Source of the DNA: Sphingomonas ginsenosidimutans
Lineage (GTDB): Bacteria; Pseudomonadota; Alphaproteobacteria; Sphingomonadales; Sphingomonadaceae
Assembly: GCF_002374835.1 (NCBI RefSeq)
Contig: NZ_NWVD01000009.1
Span: 46,035-110,034 of the forward strand
Length of the DNA: 64,000 nt
Reading direction: 5' to 3'
Shown here piece by piece: positions 56,439 through 64,000 of this stretch. Below the pieces are notes generated by a model. The model was not told the origin of the DNA. It worked only from the letters and a program-made list of their open reading frames with translations, and made no database searches. Each line of letters opens with the position of its first letter. The first letter of the stretch is position 1. A program made the translations under genes and the position numbers.

Positions 56439-57976
56439 TCGACGCTTTCGCCCGCGTCCCCGCGCTGGCCGCGCAGCACCTGTTGCTGGCGATGGCGGCG
56501 CTGGCGCTGGCGCTGCTGATCGCGCTGCCGCTGGGGGTGCGCGCCGCCCGCGCGCCGCGGCTGGCCGGCGTCGTGCTGGGCACGGCGAGCCTGATCCAGA
56601 CGATCCCCAGCCTGGCGCTGCTGGCGCTCTTCTACCCGGTGCTGCTGTGGGTGTCGTCGCTGGTCGGCGGCGGAGTGCCCGCACTGGGCTTCCTGCCTGC
56701 GCTGCTGGCGCTGACGCTCTATGCGCTGCTGCCGATCGTGCGCAACCTCGTCACCGGCTTCGCCGCGCTCGACCCGGCGGTGCTGGAGGCGGCGGACGGC
56801 ATCGGGATGACGCCGGAGCAGAAACTGGCGCGCGTCGAGGCGCCGCTGGTGCTGCCGATCGCGATGGCGGGGGTGCGCACGGCGGCGGTGTGGACGATCG
56901 GCGCGGCGACGCTGTCGACCACGGTGGGGCAACCCAGCCTGGGCGACCTGATCTTCGCCGGATTGCAGACGCAGGCCTGGGCGCTGGTGATCGCCGGCTG
57001 CGTCTCCTCCGCCGCGCTGGCGCTGGGGGTCGATGCGCTGCTGGGGCTGGCGGAGCGCGCCGCCGGGCGGCGGCAGTGGCGGCGCGTCGCGGCGGCGGGC
57101 GGGGTGCTGCTGGCCGCGACCGCGCTGGCCAGCGTGCCGCTGTGGCCGCGCGGCGGGCACGACCGCACGGTGACGGTCGGCGCCAAGAACTTCTCCGAAC
57201 AATATATCCTGGCGCGGCTGATCGGCGACCGGCTGACGCGGGCGGGTTATACCGTCCGCTATCGCGACGGGCTGGGATCGGCGGTGGCGTTCGGCGCGGT
57301 CGCGGGGGGCGATATTGACGTCTATGTCGATTATGCCGGCACGATCTGGGGCGCGGAGATGAAGCGGCAGGACGTCGTGCCGCGAGCGCAGCAGCTGCGT
57401 GCGGTCGCCGAATGGACGCGGGCGACGCATGGCGTCACGCTGCTGGGCGCGCTGGGGTTCGAGAATGCCTATGCCTTCGCGATGCGCGGCGCCGATGCGC
57501 GGGCGCGCGGGATCGCGACGCTGGACGATCTGGTGCCCGCTGCGCCGCGGCTGGCGCTGGGCGCGGACCTGGAGTTCCTCGACCGTGCCGAATGGGCGGC
57601 GATCCGCCGCGCCTATCCACTGCGCTTCGCCTCCACGACGCCCTACAGCCCGACGTTCATGTACCGCGCGCTGGAAAGCGGGCGGGCGGACGTCATCAGC
57701 GCCTTTTCCTCCGACGGGCGGATCGCCGCGGACGGGCTGACCGTGCTGCGCGATCCCAAGGGGGCGATTCCCGGTTACGACGCGATCGTGCTGATCGCGC
57801 CGCGGCGGCAGGGCGATACACGGTTCCGCGCCGCGCTGGCACCGCTGGTCGGGCGCATCCCGGTCGCCGCGATGCGCGCGGCCAACTACCGCGTCGATCG
57901 CGACCGCGACAAGCAGACGCCCGAGGCCGCCGCGCAATGGCTGGCGGCGCGGGTCGGCCTGTCGTCAGAAGAATAA
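56435..57976 (+). CDS. Osmoprotectant-type ABC permease fused to its substrate-binding domain
   Basis: A 513-residue fusion. The N-terminal half is a ProW/OpuCB-like permease with about six helices (LIQTIPSLALLALFYPVLLW, and the EAA-type loop AALDPAVLEAADGIGMTPEQKLARVEAPLVLP). The C-terminal half, from about residue 245 (TVTVGAKNFSEQYILARLIGD), is an OpuCC/ProX-like binding domain on the outer face. Fusions of this kind occur in OpuA-type systems. Likely substrates are betaine, choline or similar compounds. The last 12 bases overlap the convergent TonB receptor gene. Confidence 0.87.
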   Translation: MIDAFARVPALAAQHLLLAMAALALALLIALPLGVRAARAPRLAGVVLGTASLIQTIPSLALLALFYPVLLWVSSLVGGGVPALGFLPALLALTLYALLPIVRNLVTGFAALDPAVLEAADGIGMTPEQKLARVEAPLVLPIAMAGVRTAAVWTIGAATLSTTVGQPSLGDLIFAGLQTQAWALVIAGCVSSAALALGVDALLGLAERAAGRRQWRRVAAAGGVLLAATALASVPLWPRGGHDRTVTVGAKNFSEQYILARLIGDRLTRAGYTVRYRDGLGSAVAFGAVAGGDIDVYVDYAGTIWGAEMKRQDVVPRAQQLRAVAEWTRATHGVTLLGALGFENAYAFAMRGADARARGIATLDDLVPAAPRLALGADLEFLDRAEWAAIRRAYPLRFASTTPYSPTFMYRALESGRADVISAFSSDGRIAADGLTVLRDPKGAIPGYDAIVLIAPRRQGDTRFRAALAPLVGRIPVAAMRAANYRVDRDRDKQTPEAAAQWLAARVGLSSEE

Positions 57977-60793
57977 CTTGCGCAGCACTACCCGCACGGA
58001 GCGCCCCAGCGGATCGAGATAATCGGGCTGGAAACCGATCGGCACCTGCCCGGTCTGGTCGGTGACGCGCTGGCGGGTGTTGAACAGATTGTCGACCTGC
58101 ACCGTCACGCGCGTGCCGCGCATCCACGGATGCGCCTTCACCCAGTCGAGACGCCCGCCCAGATCGGCGAACAGCCGCAGGTTCGCGGTCGCCAGGCTGC
58201 CGAAATCGAGCGTCTGCGGAGCGGCCGGGGTGCCACCGGCGACACGCGTCGCGCTCTGGAAATTCACCGACAGGCGCGCACCCAGCCCGTTGTTGACATA
58301 GCCCGCCTGCCCTTGCAGCTCATGCCGCGGCTGGCCGCCCGCGCTGCCGATCGCATCGCCTTCCAGCAGGTTGAGCACCGGGCCGCCATCCGCGATCGTC
58401 ACGCGATCGGTCAGGTGCCAGGTGTGGTAGAGCGCGAATTGCAGCCGCCCTCCGGCCTGCGCGCCGCCGCCGCCGAAACGCCCGCCACCGCCGAAGCCGC
58501 CGCGCGGACGATCGCCGCCGCCCGCGCCGCTGGCGGGCGCACCGCCGGGCCGGCCGCCGGCCGCGCCGCCATTGCCGTCCCCGCCGCCGCGCCAGCCGCC
58601 CGGCGGGCGCAGCCCCTCGAACGGGTTCGGACCGGTGCCGGCGCGATACGCCTCGATCTGGCGTTGCAGCTGCGATTTCAGCTTGAACGACATGTTGATG
58701 CCGTAGCGGATCTGCGATTGCTGACTGCGCGCGAAGTTGATCGGGCGGGAATCGATCTGCAACAGATTGCCCGCCGCATCGCGCTGGAACCGGCCCGGGA
58801 ACGCCCGCGCGATCGCGTCGGTCGCGGCCGGGAAGGCGGCGATCGGATCGTCGGTGTCCTGCCGCGTGTAATCCGCGCGGAAGCTGATGTCCTTCTGCTT
58901 CCACGGCGTCAGGTTCAGCCCCAGTTTCAGGGCATGGCGATTGTCCGCGATCAAATCGCGGTTGCCGCCGGTGACGGTGGTCACCGTCGCGGTCGTGCCG
59001 CGGACGTAGTCGAACACGCGCACCCCCGGCGTCGTCACCAGCGGATTGCCCAGCTGCTGCGCGCTCGGCGCCTCGTCCTGGTCGGTGACCGACGCGATCA
59101 CCCGCACCGCATCCACCGGCGACCAGTTGAGGCCATAGCCGATCGTCCACAGCGTGCCGAAGTCGGACAAATGGTCCGCCGCCAGATTGGCGTTGAGCGA
59201 CAGGTTGCCGATCCCTGCCAGCACGTCCGCGCCGCGGCTGGCGACCGGCAGGTCGAGGTTGATCTGCATGTTGCCGATATCGCGTGCGACGTCGCCGGGC
59301 GCACTCGTCACCCCGCCGCGGGTCGAGCGGCTGCTGAAATCGCTGGTCGATGCACCGATGCGGATGCTGGTGTTGGCGTCGCCCGCGGGCAGCGCGAACA
59401 CCGGGCCGCTCGCCAGCGCGTCCAGCCCCGCGGTGGTCGAGCGGGAGCGGCCGACATTGTCGGGCAGCCGCCCCAGCGACAGCGGGGCGAAAGGGTTGGC
59501 GGTGGCATCGCCCGCCAGCAACCGCGCCTGGAACGCGGCGGCGTCCAGCCCGGCCTGCGTCACGGTATCGCTGTCGGCGCGATCGACGCTGCCGGTCACC
59601 GACCAGCGCCAGCGGCCCTTGTCGCCGTTCAGCGTGCTGCCCAGGTGCAGGTTGGTGGTGTCCACGACCTGCGTCAGCGGGCCGATATCGTCGAACGCGC
59701 GCGACACTGTCACCGCTTGCGCGAAGGGGGAGAAGGGATTGCCGACCGGCAGCTGCAGCGACAGCGTCGCCAGCCCGCGATCGGCGACGGTGCGGGTGTG
59801 GTCGACGGTCGCGTTCAGGCTGGCGGCGACATTGCCGAAGATGGTGGTGGCATAGGTGCCGTTCGCCGCGACGCTGCGCGACGATGCCAGCAGCGTGCGG
59901 TACGCGCCCTGATCGGTGGCATTGGGGGTGGCGGCGAAATCGCCGATCGCCGGCGCCGCGGTCGCGGCGGACGCGGGCACCCCGGCGACATTGCCCAGCC
60001 CCGGCCCCAGCGCGCCCGCGCCGACGACGTTGCCGGCGATCGCGGCGGTGGCGGCGGGCTGGCGGATATCGCGCTCCGCCTCGCTCAGCGCGCCGGCGCG
60101 ATTGTATTCGAGGTGGAGGTTGATGCGATCGTCGCGGCGGATGCGCACGATATCGGCCTCCGCCCCGCCCTGCTCGCGCCCGCCCTCGGTCGCCGCGCGG
60201 CCGTTCAGCTCCGCGGTCACCGCGCGGAAGCGGCGGCGCAGCACGAAGTTCACCACGCGCTGGTCGGCGCGATAGCCGTATTTGAGCGCCACTTCCTCCG
60301 GCAGGATATCGACGCGCGCGATTGCCTCGGTCGGCAGGTCGCGGATCTCCTGGAAGCCGGAAATGCGCCGCCCGTTGAGCAGGATCACCGGCCCGCCCCC
60401 GGCACCGCGCCCGGACGTCGTCTGCGGTGTGAGTTCGGCGAGCAGTTCGGTGATCGACCCGACACCGTAGCTGCGGATATCGGCGGGCGACAATTGCTGT
60501 TCGGGCGGGATATTGCCGATCACCGCGCCCGGTTGGCGGCGCGATCCGGTGACGACGATATCGGGCGCGCCTTCGTCCTCGTCCTCCTCGGCGGCGGCGG
60601 GCGGAGCGGTGCGCGGCGTGGGCTGTGCGGCAAGCGTCGGGGCAGGCGCGGACACCGGCTCGGGCGACGCGGCGGCCGGTCCGGCGGGGGGCACGGTGCC
60701 GGGGGTCTGCTCCGTACCAGCCGTGCCGCCCTGTGCCACGGCGGCAGCGGGAAGGCCCGCCACCCCGGCCAGCAACCAACAGATCGAACGCAT
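57965..60793 (-). CDS. TonB-dependent receptor with Pro-rich linker and Gly-rich insert
   Basis: A 942-residue outer-membrane receptor. The signal peptide is SICWLLAGVAGLPAAAVAQ. A Pro/Ala-rich, then acidic, linker (PEPVSAPAP...EEDEDEGAPD) precedes the TonB box DIVVTGSRR and the plug (SITELLAELTPQ, VILLNGRRISGFQEIRDLP). The barrel has an unusual Gly/Arg-rich insert around residues 760-810 (GGDRPRGGFGGGGRFGGGG). AGGAG is eight bases from ATG 60793 but only two from the earlier ATG 60799, so 60793 is preferred. The ligand is unknown. It is divergent from another TonB receptor gene. Confidence 0.85.
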   Translation of the reverse strand: MRSICWLLAGVAGLPAAAVAQGGTAGTEQTPGTVPPAGPAAASPEPVSAPAPTLAAQPTPRTAPPAAAEEDEDEGAPDIVVTGSRRQPGAVIGNIPPEQQLSPADIRSYGVGSITELLAELTPQTTSGRGAGGGPVILLNGRRISGFQEIRDLPTEAIARVDILPEEVALKYGYRADQRVVNFVLRRRFRAVTAELNGRAATEGGREQGGAEADIVRIRRDDRINLHLEYNRAGALSEAERDIRQPAATAAIAGNVVGAGALGPGLGNVAGVPASAATAAPAIGDFAATPNATDQGAYRTLLASSRSVAANGTYATTIFGNVAASLNATVDHTRTVADRGLATLSLQLPVGNPFSPFAQAVTVSRAFDDIGPLTQVVDTTNLHLGSTLNGDKGRWRWSVTGSVDRADSDTVTQAGLDAAAFQARLLAGDATANPFAPLSLGRLPDNVGRSRSTTAGLDALASGPVFALPAGDANTSIRIGASTSDFSSRSTRGGVTSAPGDVARDIGNMQINLDLPVASRGADVLAGIGNLSLNANLAADHLSDFGTLWTIGYGLNWSPVDAVRVIASVTDQDEAPSAQQLGNPLVTTPGVRVFDYVRGTTATVTTVTGGNRDLIADNRHALKLGLNLTPWKQKDISFRADYTRQDTDDPIAAFPAATDAIARAFPGRFQRDAAGNLLQIDSRPINFARSQQSQIRYGINMSFKLKSQLQRQIEAYRAGTGPNPFEGLRPPGGWRGGGDGNGGAAGGRPGGAPASGAGGGDRPRGGFGGGGRFGGGGAQAGGRLQFALYHTWHLTDRVTIADGGPVLNLLEGDAIGSAGGQPRHELQGQAGYVNNGLGARLSVNFQSATRVAGGTPAAPQTLDFGSLATANLRLFADLGGRLDWVKAHPWMRGTRVTVQVDNLFNTRQRVTDQTGQVPIGFQPDYLDPLGRSVRVVLRKLFF

Positions 60794-60852
60794 TGCCATT
60801 TCTCCTTCGCCATGCGTCCCCGGAACCACGGCGGCGAGCGCGCTACCGCGCA

Positions 60853-60862
60853 AATGTCGCAG
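60853..60862 (-). promoter_or_regulatory. CTGCGACATT element upstream of the TonB receptor gene
   Basis: On the minus strand CTGCGACATT lies 60-69 bases upstream of the receptor ATG. It is identical to one unit of the tandem element before the efflux operon (11824-11833) and has the same orientation to its gene. Confidence 0.3.
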
Positions 60863-60896
60863 GAGTTTGCCGGACCTTCACCCTTGCACAATTCAA

Positions 60897-60911
60897 CGAT
60901 AACCGTTATTG
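60897..60911. promoter_or_regulatory. Possible iron-response (Fur-like) inverted repeat
   Basis: CGATAAC-C-GTTATTG is a near-perfect 7-bp inverted repeat in the 145-base gap between two divergent TonB receptor genes, 27 bases before the siderophore-type receptor. It loosely resembles half-sites of Fur boxes. The assignment is weak without a motif scan. Confidence 0.3.
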
Positions 60912-60938
60912 CGAAGCGATAGCATTAAAGGGGCGCAG

Positions 60939-63050
60939 ATGAACCGGTGGAGCGTGGCGGCCGCATGGGCCGGGGTGTGGGCGTGCGCGCCGGCGATGGC
61001 GCAATCGTCGGACAATGCGGGCGACGACATCGTGGTGACCGGGCGCGCCCAACGGCTCTACCGCGTCGACACCACCACCGTTGGCAAGACCGCCGAAAAC
61101 CCACTCGACATTCCGCAGGCGCTCCAGGTCGTCAACGCCGACCTGTTCACCGATCAGGGCGCGCGTGATGCGACCGATATCTACCGCGATATTTCCGGTA
61201 TCAGCGCGTTCAGCTACGCCGGGGTCACCTTCCGCGGCTTCCGGCAGGACCAGTCCTTCTACGACGGCCAGCGCGGCAATCCCTTCATCGGCTTTTCGGT
61301 GCCACAGCTGTTCACGATCAGCCGCGTCGAGGTGTTGAAGGGGCCGGCGGGGCTGTTCTTCGGCCCCGGATCGCCCGGCGGCATCATCAATTACGTGTCG
61401 AAGACGCCTGCCGAGGCCAGCGCGCTGCGCACCGTCGCGACGCTCGGCAATTACGATCGCGCCGGCATCTCGTCGGAGGCGACCGGAAAGGTCGATGCCG
61501 GCGGGATCGTCACCTATCGGCTTGGCGGCTTCTACGAAGCGATGACGCCGTTCCGCTACAATACGCGCAACACCTCGCTGATCGGGGACGGCGGCCTGTC
61601 GTTCCGAACGAACGATCGCGGGACGCTGACCGTGCAGGCGACTGTCTACGACAATGTCCTGCGCGGCAATCGGCTGCGCGGGGTGCCGGTGGACGATGCG
61701 GGCAATTTCCTCGCCGACATCCGCTGGAACGCCAACGAGCCGACCGACGTCCTGCATCTCGCTTCGCGCGCGTATCAGGCGCGCTATGCGACCGAAATCG
61801 GCGACGCGGTGACGTTCGACGCGGGTGTGCGCTATTTCGACGCGACCGAAACGCAGCGTTATCACGAACCGCGCGGCTTCGTGGCGGGCAGCGACGATCT
61901 GATCGCGCGCGAGTTCCGCGACCAGATCCGCGCCGTCGATGGATTGTCCTTCATGGCGAACACGACCGCGACGGTGCGGCTGGCGGGGATCGAGCATCGC
62001 TTTCAGGCCGGCGCCGACTGGTATGACGAACGCAGCATCCTCGATTCGCGGATCCTGCGCGCTGGCGTGACGCCGCTCAGCCTGCACAACCCGATCTACA
62101 GCGATGACGCCCGCGATGCGGCGCGCGCCGCGGCCGTCCCCACCGCGACCACCGATACCCGCACGAAGCGCCGCGGCGCTTACCTCCAGGACCGGATCGG
62201 CATCACCGACGCGCTGTTGCTGGTCGGCGGGGTGCGATACGACCGGTTCGACGACGCCGTGACCACCAGCACCGCCGGGCGCCTCATCGCCGCGCCATCC
62301 TATCGCGACGGCCGCTTCACCTTTCGCGGCGGTGCGATCGTCAAGCCGCGCACCGGCCTGTCGCTCTACGCCAACTGGTCGGGCAGCTTCGAACCGCAAA
62401 GCCCCGCCAGCCAGGATATCAACGCCGGCGGCCCTTTCGCCCCGGTGACCGGCAATCAGGTGGAAGGCGGCATCAAGTCGGTGCTGCTCGGCGGACGGCT
62501 CCAGGCGAATGTCGCCGTCTATCGCATCGTCCGCCGCAACATCCTCCAGGTCGATCCGACCCTGCCGCCGCGTGACGGCATCGATCAGCTACGACCGATC
62601 GACGAGGTGACCAGCAAGGGGGTTGAGGTGGATGTGGCGGCCGATATCACCCCCGATTGGGTGCTGCTGGCCAATTACGCCTATAACGATACCCGGATCA
62701 CCGGCACCGTCGCGGCGCAGTCGGTCACCAATGCGGTCGGCGATCGCTTTGCCAATGCGCCACGCCATCAACTGGGCTTCTGGACCCGCTATCAGATCGC
62801 GGCGATCGGCACCGCGCTGGGCTTTGGCGGCGAACATCTGTCGCGCCGGGTGACGCTGTCGAACCAGGCGGTGCCGGCCTACACGATCTTCGACGTCTCG
62901 CTTACCGAGGCGCTGGGGCCGGCCGAGTTGCTGCTGCGCGTCGATAACCTGTTCGACCGACGCTACACCGCGTCGGGCTTCACAAAACAGACCGGCAGTT
63001 TCCCGGGCGAGCCACGATCACTGCTGGCGGAACTGCGGCTGCGTTTCTGA
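60939..63050 (+). CDS. TonB-dependent siderophore receptor
   Basis: A 703-residue outer-membrane receptor of the FhuA/FhuE/FpvA-like siderophore group. The signal peptide ends in ACAPAMA, the TonB box is DIVVTGRA, and the plug includes DIPQALQVVNADLFTDQGA, VTFRGFRQDQSFYDG and RVEVLKGPAGLFFGPGSPGGIINYVSK, the classic plug motif. The barrel ends in the aromatic C-terminal strand ELRLRF, with LLLRVDNLFDRRYTASGF before it. AAAGGGG upstream of the ATG at 60939 is a good ribosome binding site. The ferric siderophore it takes up is unknown. Confidence 0.92.
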   Translation: MNRWSVAAAWAGVWACAPAMAQSSDNAGDDIVVTGRAQRLYRVDTTTVGKTAENPLDIPQALQVVNADLFTDQGARDATDIYRDISGISAFSYAGVTFRGFRQDQSFYDGQRGNPFIGFSVPQLFTISRVEVLKGPAGLFFGPGSPGGIINYVSKTPAEASALRTVATLGNYDRAGISSEATGKVDAGGIVTYRLGGFYEAMTPFRYNTRNTSLIGDGGLSFRTNDRGTLTVQATVYDNVLRGNRLRGVPVDDAGNFLADIRWNANEPTDVLHLASRAYQARYATEIGDAVTFDAGVRYFDATETQRYHEPRGFVAGSDDLIAREFRDQIRAVDGLSFMANTTATVRLAGIEHRFQAGADWYDERSILDSRILRAGVTPLSLHNPIYSDDARDAARAAAVPTATTDTRTKRRGAYLQDRIGITDALLLVGGVRYDRFDDAVTTSTAGRLIAAPSYRDGRFTFRGGAIVKPRTGLSLYANWSGSFEPQSPASQDINAGGPFAPVTGNQVEGGIKSVLLGGRLQANVAVYRIVRRNILQVDPTLPPRDGIDQLRPIDEVTSKGVEVDVAADITPDWVLLANYAYNDTRITGTVAAQSVTNAVGDRFANAPRHQLGFWTRYQIAAIGTALGFGGEHLSRRVTLSNQAVPAYTIFDVSLTEALGPAELLLRVDNLFDRRYTASGFTKQTGSFPGEPRSLLAELRLRF

Positions 63051-63190
63051 GACGCGCGCCCCCGCCTCGGTGTGGTGTGGTTACGAGGGGATTGAGCGCG
63101 CCGAGGACGAACGCACAAGCGCCCTGGAAGTCCGCTTCCGGAGCGCGAGCCGTCAAGACGGTTGTGGGAACTGGATACGGCCAACACAAC

Positions 63191-63210
63191 AAAAGGCGCC
63201 CGCGGGCGCC
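63191..63210 (-). terminator. Orphan minus-strand intrinsic terminator
   Basis: Read on the minus strand, GGCGCCCG-CGGGCGCC is followed directly by TTTT and then GTTGTG, the usual shape of an intrinsic terminator. No minus-strand gene is recognised just upstream (63211-63520), so it may end a small RNA or the transcript of a lost gene. Confidence 0.55.
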
Positions 63211-63496
63211 GATGGTATGTTTGGTATGGTTGCGGGGACAGGACGATTTAGCACTCACGGCGCACTCTAACAAACTGTAATTGTATATAATTACTTCGGA
63301 CGGGATGTAAGCACCCCCGCGAGCACCCCCACACGAAGGTTGATGCGTCGGAATGACAAAAATGTACGATTAGCCGGGGTTAAACGCGACAGCCGGCGTT
63401 GAGTTTGGGATGTGTAGAACCCAACCTCGACTATTCGCGGCTTGTTTCCGGCTCTGCACTAGCGGCCGATGGTCCATCGGTACCGCCTATCGCCAA

Positions 63497-63508
63497 ATGT
63501 CGCGACAT
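63497..63508. promoter_or_regulatory. Perfect palindrome upstream of the truncated EamA gene
   Basis: ATGTCGCGACAT is a perfect 12-bp palindrome 16 bases before the EamA ATG. Its half GCGACAT is shared with the elements upstream of the efflux operon and the TonB receptor gene. It could be an operator. Confidence 0.35.
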
Positions 63509-63524
63509 ACCGCAACGAAGCAGT

Positions 63525-63692
63525 ATGAACCCTCTCGCCATTCTTGCCCTCCCTCTGGCCGGACTTGCCTGGGGGCTTGGCTTTCCACTCGGCAAGTTAG
63601 CCATGCGCGAACTCGACCCGGCGCATATGGTGCTGCTCCGTTTCATCGTTGCCAGTATCGTCGCTTGTCCATTCCCCTTGGCGACGAAGTGA
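63525..63692 (+). pseudogene. EamA-family transporter, truncated by an insertion sequence
   Basis: Only the first 55 codons remain (MNPLAILALPLAGLAWGLGF...). They give the first membrane helix and start of the second of an EamA/DMT transporter (LDPAHMVLLRFIVASIVACPFPLA). The reading frame then runs into the IS end, whose first three bases TGA form the stop codon. The rest of the gene, if still present, would lie beyond the element and outside the window. Confidence 0.8.
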
Positions 63693-64000
63693 GCAGCCCC
63701 CACCGGGTGGTCCGGGTTGTTCGTTAGTGCATTGTCGTCTCCGCCGCCATCGCCGGGCGTAGGTGGAGCGAAGCGGAACCGGAGGCCGGTGATGGCGATG
63801 TTGCCGATTCCGGGGCCGGTGGGCGGTAGCCCAGGCTGCTGTGCGGCCGGACGGTGTTGTAGTGACGGCGCCACGCCTCGATCAGCACCCTGGCCTCGGC
63901 GAGGCTGTAAAAGATCTCACCATTGAGCAGTTCGTCGCGAAGCGACCCGTTGAAGCTCTCGTTATAGCCGTTCTCCCATGGCGAACCCGGGGCAATGTAG
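63690..64000 (-). mobile_element. IS3-family insertion sequence, one end only
   Basis: The element starts at about 63690 with TGAGCAGCCCCCACC, as expected for an IS3-family terminal inverted repeat beginning with TGA. It interrupts the EamA gene and carries an IS3-type transposase OrfB running on the minus strand. The other end is beyond base 64000, so the target duplication cannot be checked. Confidence 0.85.
63724..64000 (-). CDS. IS3-family transposase OrfB, C-terminal part
   Basis: This is the last 91 residues of the transposase: [20 protein letters not shown], then [40 protein letters not shown] and a Pro/Ser-rich tail. This is the end of the integrase (DDE) domain of IS3-family elements. 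The Glu in NGYNESFNG is the third catalytic residue. The N-terminus and OrfA lie outside the window. The frame is uninterrupted to base 63999, so the element may be active. Confidence 0.9.
   Translation of the reverse strand, partial: YIAPGSPWENGYNESFNGSLRDELLNGEIFYSLAEARVLIEAWRRHYNTVRPHSSLGYRPPAPESATSPSPASGSASLHLRPAMAAETTMH

Larger units (their letters stand above)
63051..63524. other. Gene-poor, less GC-rich region
   Basis: No convincing gene is seen in these 474 bases. They hold an 8+8 bp palindrome with an A-run on its left (63191-63210), a perfect inverted repeat GTAATT-GTATAT-AATTAC (63277-63294), a direct repeat of GCACCCCC (63311 and 63323), and the palindrome ATGTCGCGACAT (63497-63508). 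Base composition between 63240 and 63430 is clearly more AT-rich than the rest of the window. It may be a scar of an acquired element or contain an unrecognised small RNA. Confidence 0.6.

Noticed and set aside
58130..60922. A 930-codon open frame on the plus strand opposite the TonB receptor gene
   Set aside because: Its translation is Arg/Gln/His-rich without any domain, while the minus strand encodes a complete receptor with signal peptide, plug and barrel. Long antisense frames are expected from GC-rich codon bias.
63277..63294. Chromosome dimer resolution (dif) site
   Set aside because: The AT-rich inverted repeat has a six-base centre like a Xer site, but the arms do not match the TTATGTTAA-type XerD half-site.
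63051..63400. tRNA or tmRNA gene in the gene-poor region
   Set aside because: I found no GTTCRANYC T-loop, no acceptor stem and no CCA end on either strand.

Overview
The window is a 64 kb piece of a very GC-rich alphaproteobacterial chromosome. The gene complement points to a sphingomonad (Sphingomonas or a close relative), although no rRNA or tRNA gene is present to fix the genus. The hints are a PaoABC-type molybdo-hydroxylase locus, a NodT-type efflux lipoprotein, DivK next to a DUF3572 gene, an ScfR-type regulator beside propionyl-CoA carboxylase, several TonB receptors, and intergenic hairpin repeats of the kind seen in sphingomonads. Coding density is high, and most neighbouring genes overlap by 1-4 bases (ATGA, GTGA, TGATG or TTGA junctions). 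Several starts are GTG or TTG.

Layout. 1-6967 (+): a molybdenum hydroxylase locus with a 5'-cut FAD/4Fe-4S subunit, two tandem Moco subunits, an XdhC chaperone and a MocA cytidylyltransferase. 6971-11781 (-): an efflux operon of outer-membrane lipoprotein, periplasmic adaptor, ABC ATPase and FtsX-type permease. 11867-20862 (-): a propionyl-CoA to succinyl-CoA operon (pccB, small membrane protein, mce, enoyl-CoA hydratase, histidine phosphatase, scpA, bioB, pccA), with the divergent ScfR-family regulator at 20973-22328. 22336-33175: housekeeping and stress genes (glnD, an Asp/Asn hydroxylase-like gene, mutS, ogt, a DMT transporter, an ATP-dependent DNA ligase, a DUF1328 protein, dps). 33258-37553: a GDT1-like membrane protein, rpmG, divK, DUF3572, a HAD phosphatase, RidA and a FemAB-like acetyltransferase. 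37560-42611 (-): an envelope-type operon of an FAD oxidoreductase and two large polytopic membrane proteins. 42753-57976: an exported protein of unknown function, argG, an S46 peptidase, an EF-hand protein, cfa, thrC with an overlapping methyltransferase, ccmAB with a zincin-like gene, phhB, an SDR gene and a two-gene osmoprotectant-type ABC importer. 57965-63050: two divergent TonB-dependent receptors. 63051-64000: a less GC-rich, gene-poor stretch ending in an EamA gene cut by an IS3-family element that runs off the window.

How the genes work together. The propionate operon is the clearest unit: carboxylation (PccAB), epimerisation (Mce) and isomerisation (ScpA) are encoded together with biotin synthase, which makes the PccA cofactor. 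An ScfR regulator faces pccB across a 110 bp gap that holds a tandem TTGCGAAG array and an AGTTTGCAA box. The molybdo-hydroxylase locus carries its own cofactor maturation genes, and the two paralogous large subunits may share one FAD subunit.

The most promising non-gene signal is a GCRACATT-type element, often in tandem, on the coding strand upstream of xdhC, glnD, the efflux operon and a TonB receptor. A related perfect palindrome lies upstream of the broken EamA gene. I found no obvious defence system, CRISPR array or biosynthetic gene cluster. The least explained loci are the envelope operon at 37560-42611, the 807-residue exported protein at 42753, and the orphan minus-strand terminator in the right-hand gene-poor region.
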